Source of the DNA: an uncultured bacterium
GTDB taxonomy: Bacteria; Patescibacteriota; Minisyncoccia; CAIUEV01
Length of the DNA: 16,874 nt
NCBI GenBank assembly: GCA_903898335.1
Contig: CAIUEV010000025.1
Coordinates: 1-16,874, forward strand
Reading direction: 5' to 3'
Within the stretch, counting starts at the first letter, position 1; every line of letters starts with the position of its first letter. The notes under the pieces were generated by a model that saw nothing but the letters and a program-made list of their open reading frames with translations, did not search any database and was not told the origin of the DNA. The position numbers and the translations under genes are program-made. Below, in pieces: positions 7,729 through 14,170 of the stretch.

Positions 7729-8841
7729 ATGCAAAATCAAAAACCATCAATTAAAACCGCCCTGGCTCCAATGGCCGGAGTAACGGACAGTGCTTTTCGC
7801 ATAATGAATATGCTGGGTGGCGCCGACCCGGTCTACTCAGAAATGGCTCATGTTAACGCTCTTAGCCATGGTGGAAAAAAGACCTTCAATATTCTTTCAG
7901 CTGATGAAAGAGAAAGGGAATACATTGTCCAAATTTTTGGCAACGATCCGGAATATTTCAAGAGAGCTGCGAGTGCAATAGATAAAGAAGGCGTACCCAA
8001 GAAAAATTACAAACCGATAAAAAAATCCGTACTGAAAATTATTCAAAAAATGAGAAGCCTAATTACCGGCCAGGAGACTGAAGAATTTATTTTTTTTATG
8101 AAAAATTTTGAAAAATTCAATGCTGATGCCTATTCCGAGCAAAAAATAAATAGAGTAAAACCGGCAGTCATCGACATCAACCTGGGTTGCCCCGCTAGAA
8201 AAGTCTTTTTTCACGGCAGTGGAGCCGCGCTTTTTACGGATCAGAAAAAAACAAGACTGGTTTTAGAATCTGTTTTAGAAGCTACAAAAATACCTGTGTC
8301 AGTAAAAATTCGAGCCGCAGTTCAAGAAGTTTCCATGTTTGATTTTTTGAAAAATATAGAGGATTTACCACTTAAAAGAATAATGGTTCATGGTCGAAGT
8401 TTGACTCAAGGTTTCGCCGGCCAGATAGATTGCCCCCCAATAAAGAAGTTAGTCAAAGAATACCCCGACAGAGAATTTTGGATTAACGGAGGTATCAATG
8501 ATTGGAAAGAAGCGCAAAGAATAGTAAGAGAAACCGGTTGTCACAATTTGGGCTTGGCTCGAGGCACTTGGGGAGATCCATTATTACATTACAAAATAAA
8601 AAATAACTTCCGAGAAGAAACCGTTAACGAACAAGTAAAAAAAATCCAGGCCGGAATTCTATCTCTTATTCATACAGAACTGAATATTCAATCAAAGGGC
8701 GAAAAGGGAATATTTGAAATTCGAAAACACCTAGCTTGGTATTTTAAAGATTTTACGGGAGCCAAAGACTTAAGGAAGAAATTAGTCACGATAAAAAATA
8801 TCAATGAGCTAAAAGCGCTCTTGGAAAAAGAGGTTTTATAG
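7729..8841 (+). CDS. dus: tRNA-dihydrouridine synthase with an internal insertion
   Basis: Dus enzymes use FMN and NADPH to reduce specific uridines in tRNA to dihydrouridine. The FMN-binding start LAPMAGVTDSAFR (residues 12-24) and the catalytic Cys154 in INLGCPARKV are clear. HGSGAALF, VHGRS, NGGI and GLARGTWGDP, further along the barrel, match FMN and phosphate-binding loops. Length is 370 residues against about 320-345 for typical bacterial Dus. The extra length is an insertion of roughly 55-60 residues, about 86-146. It is Lys-rich and helical, with FIFFMKNFEKFNADAY, and lies between the strand containing QIFGNDPEYF and the catalytic loop. The C-terminal helical tRNA-binding domain (about 285-370) is present. 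Which DusA/B/C-type uridine it modifies cannot be assigned. The gene appears monocistronic and ends at a shared terminator. Confidence 0.93.
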   Translation: MQNQKPSIKTALAPMAGVTDSAFRIMNMLGGADPVYSEMAHVNALSHGGKKTFNILSADEREREYIVQIFGNDPEYFKRAASAIDKEGVPKKNYKPIKKSVLKIIQKMRSLITGQETEEFIFFMKNFEKFNADAYSEQKINRVKPAVIDINLGCPARKVFFHGSGAALFTDQKKTRLVLESVLEATKIPVSVKIRAAVQEVSMFDFLKNIEDLPLKRIMVHGRSLTQGFAGQIDCPPIKKLVKEYPDREFWINGGINDWKEAQRIVRETGCHNLGLARGTWGDPLLHYKIKNNFREETVNEQVKKIQAGILSLIHTELNIQSKGEKGIFEIRKHLAWYFKDFTGAKDLRKKLVTIKNINELKALLEKEVL

Positions 8842-8888
8842 TTAATCAAACGCTCTACCTCTAAATCAAATAATTCAGCTGAAAAAAT

Positions 8889-8920
8889 AAGAGAGTACAC
8901 AATGCACTCTCTTTAATTTC
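8889..8920. terminator. Bidirectional terminator between dus and the Cys-tailed protein
   Basis: An eight-pair stem, AAGAGAGT (8889-8896) with ACTCTCTT (8906-8913), closes a nine-base loop. On the plus strand it is followed by TTAATTT. On the minus strand ATTTTTTC follows, which is the better U tract. It lies between two converging genes and can serve both. Confidence 0.75.
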
Positions 8921-8932
8921 GTTACTCTAATT

Positions 8933-9271
8933 TCAACACCTTACGCAGCAGCACCTAACCTTTCGTCCGTCAATCCTCATATCCAGATCAACAATTTTGC
9001 TATCCGACTGGAACATCGCACGAAAGGCTTTTTGGGCTTCAAGCTCAATAGCCCGATCAATCCTCAGATAATCGTCAAATTCAGATTCATGTTGACTGCC
9101 GTTCTCCTCGATGTCAATAAAACAGATAAGGCCACCGAAGCAATCAGAATTTTTCTGGATGAACCTGCCGATGGTCGTTTCGCCGTCCATGTCTACGGCA
9201 TCAACAATCCATATGGTTTTGCTCGAAGAATCCACTCCCTTGATTAGCGCGCCGACTCTTCTCGGGCTCAT
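8933..9271 (-). CDS. Small protein of unknown function with a CCCxxC C-terminus
   Basis: This is a 112-residue soluble, acidic protein with no signal peptide or membrane helix and no recognised family. It has two beta-like segments (KTIWIVDAVDM near 18-28 and GLICFIDIEE near 47-56), an acidic helix (EFDDYLRIDRAIELEAQKAFRAMF, about 64-87), then VDLDMRIDGRKV, and a terminal CCCVRC (Cys107, 108, 109 and 112). Two further Cys lie near 44 and 50. The clustered Cys could bind a metal such as zinc or a cluster. The start is firm: AAGGAGGT (9277-9284), the exact anti-Shine-Dalgarno complement, stands five bases before ATG. The stop is TGA. The gene is monocistronic, between a promoter-like site and a terminator. 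The beta-strand plus acidic-helix pattern is not enough to assign a fold. Confidence 0.72.
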   Translation of the reverse strand: MSPRRVGALIKGVDSSSKTIWIVDAVDMDGETTIGRFIQKNSDCFGGLICFIDIEENGSQHESEFDDYLRIDRAIELEAQKAFRAMFQSDSKIVDLDMRIDGRKVRCCCVRC

Positions 9272-9276
9272 AGAAG

Positions 9277-9284
9277 ACCTCCTT
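9277..9284 (-). promoter_or_regulatory. Perfect Shine-Dalgarno for the Cys-tailed protein
   Basis: AAGGAGGT on the minus strand is fully complementary to the 3' end of bacterial 16S rRNA and ends five bases before ATG. It fixes this start and stands out in a window where gyrA, the pilin gene, ybaB, the GT2 gene and the secretion genes lack such a site. Confidence 0.85.
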
Positions 9285-9287
9285 CTC

Positions 9288-9333
9288 CAGTATTTAAGGT
9301 GTTAAAACTTTTCAAAGAGCGAAAAATACACTG
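9288..9333 (-). promoter_or_regulatory. Possible leader hairpin before the Shine-Dalgarno
   Basis: In the minus-strand leader, CAGTGTATTT (9324-9333) can pair with AAATACTG (9288-9295) with a two-base GT bulge, placing the stem three bases before the Shine-Dalgarno. The loop is long (28 bases). It could affect translation or RNA stability, but chance pairing in AT-rich DNA is quite possible. Confidence 0.25.
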
Positions 9334-9338
9334 CTCTC

Positions 9339-9367
9339 TGAATACGCCTCAAAAATCCTTTAGTCAA
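9339..9367 (-). promoter_or_regulatory. Possible promoter for the Cys-tailed protein
   Basis: On the minus strand TTGACT (9362-9367, five of six matches to the -35 box) is followed after 17 bases by TATTCA (9339-9344, three of six matches to the -10 box). Spacing is ideal but the -10 box is weak. The leader would be about 60 bases. Confidence 0.4.
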
Positions 9368-9395
9368 TAGCCAAAGAGCCTATTTGCCTTTACTT

Positions 9396-9401
9396 TATAA
9401 T
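9396..9401 (+). promoter_or_regulatory. -10 box for rplI
   Basis: A perfect TATAAT lies 41 bases before the rplI ATG. No good -35 box is visible at the right distance. Overlapping bases also read TATAAT on the minus strand (9400-9405), so the element could fire in either direction. Confidence 0.4.
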
Positions 9402-9442
9402 TATAGTTAGATACCCAAGTAAATATTAACTAAAAAAAACCT

Positions 9443-9880
9443 ATGCTAAAAGTAATTTTACTCTGCGACGTCCCGGGTCAAGGAAAGAAAAACGAAATTT
9501 TAAATGTCTCCGATGGATTTGCCAATAATTTTCTTTTGAGACAAAAGAAAGCAATTCCGGCAACCGAAAACGCTATAAAAAAATTGGAGACAGCCAAAAT
9601 CGACGAAGAAAAAAGGAAAGCTGCTGAGAAAGAGAAAAGCGATACCTTGGCTAAAAAAATTGACGGTACCACTATAGAAATAACGGCGGAGTCAAAAGAA
9701 GGGAAGCTCTTCGGCGCTGTCGGCTCTAAAGAAATTCAGGAAGCCTTGGCTAAAAAGGGATTTTCCATAGACAAAAAATTCATTGTCATCGATAAACCTA
9801 TCAAAAATACAGGTGAATACACGATTGATCTAAATTTGAGTAGCACTGAAAAGACAAAAATTACTCTGAAGATTGCTTAG
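9443..9880 (+). CDS. rplI: Large ribosomal subunit protein bL9
   Basis: bL9 binds 23S rRNA near the base of the L1 stalk and extends away from the 50S surface. The 145-residue protein has the N-terminal signature GKKNEILNVSDGFANNFL, which fits the family pattern of Gly, Asn, Val, Gly-Phe and Asn-Phe-Leu. A Lys/Glu-rich linking helix follows (about 41-72), then the C-terminal rRNA-binding domain with KLFGAVGSKEIQEAL (about 87-101). Length is close to the usual 148-150 residues. It stands alone, not with rpsF, ssb and rpsR as in many bacteria. Its last 20 bases overlap the end of the opposing GT4 gene. Loss of L9 is reported from some CPR lineages, so its presence limits which lineage this is. 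No Shine-Dalgarno is seen. Confidence 0.95.
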   Translation: MLKVILLCDVPGQGKKNEILNVSDGFANNFLLRQKKAIPATENAIKKLETAKIDEEKRKAAEKEKSDTLAKKIDGTTIEITAESKEGKLFGAVGSKEIQEALAKKGFSIDKKFIVIDKPIKNTGEYTIDLNLSSTEKTKITLKIA

Positions 9881-11024
9881 AAAGCCCAACCGTTTTATAG
9901 ACCTCGAGAGTTTTCTCCGCCATCTTAGCCCAAGAAAAAAGAGACAGCCTTTCGATTCCGAGGGTTGTCTTTCTTTTTACCAATTCTTTGTTGTCCTTAA
10001 TTTGATTCATTATTTCAGCTAATTCAAGGTCTCTCCTGGGCGCATTCTCGAGATAGAAAACCGCGTCGCCGCCAACTTCCGGCAGGGAAGCGTCTCGACT
10101 GACAATAACCGGGGTTTCGTTAATGAAAGACTCCAAGATAGGTAGTCCAAACCCCTCGTAGCTGCTTGGAAAAATAAAAGCTTCCGCACCCCTATACAAA
10201 TCGGGCAGCAACTCATTGGCCACGTAACCGGTAAAAATAATATCTTTTTTGAATTCTGAGGCTTCCCACGCTTTATCAATCGCCGAGTCATAATTATGCC
10301 CGCCTTTTTTTCCGACTAAAACCAATTTTATCTGATCGCCCTTCATTTTTTTAAAGGCCGAAAAGGCCTTGATAATTTCCGGTACATTTTTCCTAGGCTG
10401 AAGAGAACTAATATGCAGAAAATAATCACCCTCGAAATTAAATCTTTTGTTCACTTCTTCTCTAGCCTCTTGATTGCTTTTTCTAGACTTAGTCCCTTGG
10501 TCAACCGCCGGATGAGTAACTTTTATTTTTCCAGAGTCAAATTTAAAAAGACGAGCAATTTCTTCCCGAGAAAACCTAGACACGGTAAGAACCCCGTCAG
10601 CCCTTTTCAAAGTCAAGGGAATAAAACCGTTAAGAAGAGTCGAGTCTTTTTTGTTAATCCATCTTGGATTGACCTTAAAAGAAACATCGTGAATCGTTGT
10701 GACTAAAGATATTTTGCGATTCAAGAAAAACGGTCCGATATACTGAACATGTAAGACATCAACCGGGTTACTCTTGAGAAATTTTGGCAGGGAATAGAAA
10801 GTCCATAAAATTTTGCTGGCCGGGAGGACCTGCTTTACTTGGAAATTCGACGGCAACTCCGGTAAGCTTTTTTTTATTTCCGTCTCGGCAACATCGGTTA
10901 ACAGCAAAAAAGAATGAGATCCGGCCTCAATATTTTTAACCAGCTCCTCTACCAAATGATAGGTGTAGGTCTCATCGCCGGTACTATTTTTACCAATTTT
11001 TCTAATATCAATAGCTATTTTCAC
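9861..11024 (-). CDS. Family 4 glycosyltransferase
   Basis: This is a GT-B fold retaining glycosyltransferase that moves a sugar from a nucleotide donor to a surface glycan or lipid. Length is 387 residues. The N-terminal domain starts MKIAIDIRKIGKNSTGDETY, with a glycan-type acceptor fold and VTTIHDVSFK near residues 110-125. The C-terminal domain contains SSLQPRKNVPEIIKAF (about 208-223), LVLVGKKGG, FTGYV and the EX7E pair Glu290 and Glu298 in EGFGLPILE, the donor-site signature of family 4. The start codon is GTG (11022-11024), 16 bases after the stop of the pilin-transglycosylase gene, so co-transcription with the secretion operon is likely. The stop (TAA) lies inside the 3' end of rplI. 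The donor and acceptor cannot be read from sequence. Confidence 0.92.
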   Translation of the reverse strand: MKIAIDIRKIGKNSTGDETYTYHLVEELVKNIEAGSHSFLLLTDVAETEIKKSLPELPSNFQVKQVLPASKILWTFYSLPKFLKSNPVDVLHVQYIGPFFLNRKISLVTTIHDVSFKVNPRWINKKDSTLLNGFIPLTLKRADGVLTVSRFSREEIARLFKFDSGKIKVTHPAVDQGTKSRKSNQEAREEVNKRFNFEGDYFLHISSLQPRKNVPEIIKAFSAFKKMKGDQIKLVLVGKKGGHNYDSAIDKAWEASEFKKDIIFTGYVANELLPDLYRGAEAFIFPSSYEGFGLPILESFINETPVIVSRDASLPEVGGDAVFYLENAPRRDLELAEIMNQIKDNKELVKRKTTLGIERLSLFSWAKMAEKTLEVYKTVGLSKQSSE

Positions 11025-11040
11025 GTGTTTGATTTAACAA

Positions 11041-13389
11041 TTATTGAGCCTTCTCTTTTGTCCCGGATTGCTGGTTTTTTGCCATCATGGTTCGAGTACA
11101 GGCCGTAACCGCTGTCGAGTAGTCGGTTCGACCGCCCTTGCAACCGGCAGGTCCGCAATTATAGCCGGCAGCTAAGTTATCCCAGTCATCCGCTCCCTGA
11201 AGAGAACCACCTCGTCTATTTTCCGCATTTATTTTCTTGAGATAAGCCATACCCAAAGCAATGTTAGTCATGCCTTTTTCTCCTTGAGGATCGTTTTTTG
11301 ACTGCATCGACGCCGTATCCAAGATTTTAGCATCCGACCCATGATGCTTTTTGAGTTTCTCGTAAAGATTTGGTCCATACTTTTTTAATCCGCTCAAAGC
11401 TGCTTGATCGGTCTTCGATCTTTTGTTTATTTGCATGAGGCCGATCGAATATTCTCCACGATCGTTGAGAGCTTCCGGCTTAAAAGCCGACTCTCTTTGG
11501 ATGATACACATCACAAATTCTTTAGGCACATTCAAATTCAGCTCTTTTTTATATTCTTCAATCATTTTTTCGAGTCGTTGCTTTTCCTGTTCGTTTAACT
11601 TGTATCCGCTGGAACTAACAGAAGTGTTGCTCCAATCATTGCCGTTTGTTGAGTTATTACCGGTATTGCCAGTGCTCGAGCTGCCACTACTATTGCTGGA
11701 ATTACCGCTTCCATTGTCGGAACCGTTGTTTTGCCCCGAGTTATTCTGTTGCAAAATCTTTTTAATCATATCCTCGATCTGTTTATCTGTCAGTTTGTTT
11801 TTTTGATTACTGTCTTGAGCGATTTTGTCGGGTAAAATTCCGGTTCCTCCGGTAACATCATTGTTGCTGTAATTATTTTCACCGCTAAACAGATTACTGT
11901 TGGAATTATTGGTATTACTGGACGGTTCTTCTTCTCCCGTTTGATTTTTATTATTTTTTTGATAAGAAGCGGCATCGTCTCCGGATTCAGTTGAAGCCGC
12001 ATTGGATGATTCCAGCTTCTTCTGGCTCGCTTTTTCACCCATGGATCTGGTTAATAAATCAGTTAATCCATAAATGAAATCTTTCTCTTTGCCCAACTCG
12101 GAATATTTCTTATCGGTCGTAAGTAAAACTTTAATCATTTCCGACAAATAATTATTCAAAGTTTCTTTTGAAACACCGGGAGCCACATTCAGCACCGAAA
12201 TCGGATCCGATGCATTAAGACTACCATCGCTCTTCAAGTTAACTTGGACATGAGTCTGATTATCGGGAATTTCTCCATCGTACCTGGCGGGATCATAGAA
12301 AAAAGGTCCGTTGCCTTCCTCAAAATTCAATCCGCCGGCCACCGTACTGTTGGTATCGAATTTGGGAACCGATCCGTCTTCGGTTATTCCGGTCCAGTCA
12401 AGACCGATCCAATTTTCATTGAATTTGGGAGTCGCATCTCCATCTTTAGTCATAACCAAAGGAAGCTCGACCGAAGAATTTTCATCCAGCAACGATAAGG
12501 CCAATTCATAAAATTTATTTTCCTCATTTAAAATGCCGCTTGTTTTTTTCTTGGAAGAAACATTGTCGTTAGTCGAGATTGGATTTTTAAGGGACTCTAA
12601 AAAATCATTCAAGCTGACTGTCTTTTGACCGACAATATTTCCATTTACATCTTCCCGCGGTAAAACCGCCGTTAATTCTTTTTCGGATAAATCGGCTTTT
12701 CTGGTCAACTCCAAAAGTTGTTTGGCTGTTTCATTCAAGGATTGGCCGCCCATACCGTGAATAAAGAAATATTTATTTTCAGGCAGGGAAGAGAGACTTT
12801 GCTCAATGAGACTGTCTAAATTGATCGGGTTTTCTCGACCGCCGACACTGTCGGGAGAAATCTCATTGGCGTAAGCTTTAGAGACTTTTTTTTTACTGTC
12901 TAAATCCAAAAGGCTTTGCGGGGCTTCACTGCTGCACTCTATTTGCCACCAATTATTTTTATTTTTATAACCCGTTACCAAATAAACGACATGAATCGCT
13001 AAAAAACTAAACAAACAAATCACAAAACCCCCGATGGCGTACTTGAGACCCTCTTTGGCAAATCCCATAGTGCCCGAGTCGCCGATCGAGGCGATATAGG
13101 CAAAACCGCTGATCACGACAAAAAACATGGCAACCGCAAAAGCGATCCCGAGCAAAAAAATATTTATCCGCTCGATAAGTTTAAGCAACGAACAAAAAGT
13201 ACAAGTCTCGATGGTGCAGGGGACTAGACCCTTAGACTCGATTTCTTTAAGCTCGGCCGATGCATTGTCGTTTCTGATGCCTAAAACATCCTCATCCTCG
13301 GCCGAAACACAACTCGGCCCGCCCAATCCAATCGAGAAAAAAATAGCTAAAAAAATAAAGCCGGCCGATAAAGATATTTTTCTGAACAT
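11041..13389 (-). CDS. Fusion of a VirB2-like T4SS pilin region and a VirB1-like lytic transglycosylase
   Basis: The 782-residue protein has four parts. (1) A signal peptide, about residues 1-30, ends VSA before EDED. (2) A type IV secretion pilin region at about 55-145 starts with PCTIETCTFC (Cys58, 63 and 66), has two membrane helices (about 74-98 and 117-140) and a short loop with GDSGTMGFAKEGLKYAIGG. This is the layout of CPR T4SS pilins. (3) A long middle part at about 165-600 has no family I recognise and ends in a Ser/Asn/Gly-rich linker of about 100 residues. (4) A lytic transglycosylase (SLT) domain at about 610-765 has catalytic Glu633 in QRESAFKP, then GLMQINKRS and GYNCGPAGCKGG (Cys745, Cys750). 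The SLT domain would cleave peptidoglycan glycan strands. It is the last secretion gene of the cluster and starts 10 bases after the PH-domain gene ends. The join of pilin and wall enzyme is unusual. Confidence 0.85.
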   Translation of the reverse strand: MFRKISLSAGFIFLAIFFSIGLGGPSCVSAEDEDVLGIRNDNASAELKEIESKGLVPCTIETCTFCSLLKLIERINIFLLGIAFAVAMFFVVISGFAYIASIGDSGTMGFAKEGLKYAIGGFVICLFSFLAIHVVYLVTGYKNKNNWWQIECSSEAPQSLLDLDSKKKVSKAYANEISPDSVGGRENPINLDSLIEQSLSSLPENKYFFIHGMGGQSLNETAKQLLELTRKADLSEKELTAVLPREDVNGNIVGQKTVSLNDFLESLKNPISTNDNVSSKKKTSGILNEENKFYELALSLLDENSSVELPLVMTKDGDATPKFNENWIGLDWTGITEDGSVPKFDTNSTVAGGLNFEEGNGPFFYDPARYDGEIPDNQTHVQVNLKSDGSLNASDPISVLNVAPGVSKETLNNYLSEMIKVLLTTDKKYSELGKEKDFIYGLTDLLTRSMGEKASQKKLESSNAASTESGDDAASYQKNNKNQTGEEEPSSNTNNSNSNLFSGENNYSNNDVTGGTGILPDKIAQDSNQKNKLTDKQIEDMIKKILQQNNSGQNNGSDNGSGNSSNSSGSSSTGNTGNNSTNGNDWSNTSVSSSGYKLNEQEKQRLEKMIEEYKKELNLNVPKEFVMCIIQRESAFKPEALNDRGEYSIGLMQINKRSKTDQAALSGLKKYGPNLYEKLKKHHGSDAKILDTASMQSKNDPQGEKGMTNIALGMAYLKKINAENRRGGSLQGADDWDNLAAGYNCGPAGCKGGRTDYSTAVTACTRTMMAKNQQSGTKEKAQ

Positions 13390-13399
13390 GTATTTAAAA

Positions 13400-14044
13400 T
13401 TAAATTTTATTTTTTTTCACCAGTTTTAAATTTTCTTTTTTCTTCTGTTTTAACTTCTCTCCATAATAAGAAACGGTTAACGGCACTTTTTCCTCTGAGA
13501 TTTCGCCGCCCGAAACCTTACACTCAGACCCTTTTTGACTCACAATTTCTTTCTTTTCATCAATCAAACAATTGATTATCTTCCTTATTTCCTCCGGCGA
13601 CTTGATGTTATAGAAAGCCAGAATACCCACCTCGTTCTTGAGGCCGAAAATTATATCCCCGACATCAAAAATTCTGCGTCTGACGAAATTCTTCTTGATT
13701 TTTATTTTTTCAATATTTTCTATTCCGATTTCGGTAACAATTCTTTTGAGAATTTTTTCTTGAGTAACATCAATCAATTTCTCTCCGGTAACAACATAGA
13801 CCGTAGCAAATTTTTTCCAAAAATCTTTGACCAAAAAGATAATTGCTATACTGAAAAAAATAAAAATTCCTATCCTACCGTAATATGTTTGCCACCAAAA
13901 GGGAACTGTCGGGAAGAGTAGAACAAAAAGCACCAAACCGGTCACCGCAATTTTAAACAAAACCTTTAAATAGGCGATCCAGTGCATTTTAATAATTTTT
14001 ATTGGCTCTTCCTCGAGAGGAAAAGACAAGTCAAACATCCCCAT
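13400..14044 (-). CDS. Membrane protein with a bacterial PH-like (bPH2/YdbS) domain
   Basis: The 214-residue protein has two membrane helices at about 24-45 and 57-77. A PH-like domain follows at about 80-160 (VYVVTGEKLIDVTQ, IENIEKIKIKKN, RRIFDVGDIIFG and EVGILAFYNIKSPEEIRKII), the pattern of YdbS/bPH2 proteins. A charged tail, about 160-214, is Lys-rich and ends KKKENLKLVKKNKI. The role of bPH proteins is poorly known; membrane lipid or protein binding is plausible. The ATG at 14044 is one base from the stop of the preceding 35-residue gene, which suggests translational coupling. Its place inside the operon suggests a structural or anchoring part of this CPR secretion system, but this is inferred from context. 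Confidence 0.8.
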   Translation of the reverse strand: MGMFDLSFPLEEEPIKIIKMHWIAYLKVLFKIAVTGLVLFVLLFPTVPFWWQTYYGRIGIFIFFSIAIIFLVKDFWKKFATVYVVTGEKLIDVTQEKILKRIVTEIGIENIEKIKIKKNFVRRRIFDVGDIIFGLKNEVGILAFYNIKSPEEIRKIINCLIDEKKEIVSQKGSECKVSGGEISEEKVPLTVSYYGEKLKQKKKENLKLVKKNKI

Positions 14045-14045
14045 T

Positions 14046-14153
14046 TTAATAACTTTTCATCAGCGGAATTAGTGTAAACATAACCATCGAAATAACCGCT
14101 AACAATGAGATAATTATCCATACTATTCGCACCCTTCTTCTTAATTTAGACAT
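14046..14153 (-). CDS. 35-residue single-helix membrane protein in the T4SS operon
   Basis: A short reading frame lies in the gap between virB4 and the PH-domain gene. It starts at ATG (14151-14153), 17 bases after the virB4 stop, and ends with TAA one base before the next ATG. It reads MSKLRRRVRIVWII, then a hydrophobic stretch ISLLAVISMVMFTLIP, ending LMKSY. The positively charged N terminus followed by one helix predicts an inner-membrane protein with the N terminus inside. Its fit between the two genes, with spacing consistent with an operon, supports it being real. Its size and position are those of small membrane accessory subunits, but no family can be named. Alternative: an untranslated spacer whose codons happen to give one helix. 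I favour a gene. Confidence 0.6.
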   Translation of the reverse strand: MSKLRRRVRIVWIIISLLAVISMVMFTLIPLMKSY

Positions 14154-14170
14154 CTCGATACATTTAAAAA

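Noticed and set aside
9316..9338. AGAGC and GCTCT inverted repeat as a terminator or riboswitch
   Set aside because: The arms are only five bases with a 13-base loop and no U tract, which is within chance for this sequence.
11423..11806. Plus-strand Leu/Ser-rich open frame opposite the transglycosylase linker
   Set aside because: It mirrors the Asn/Ser/Gly-rich linker on the other strand. The Leu-rich composition is what the complement of Asn/Ser codons produces.
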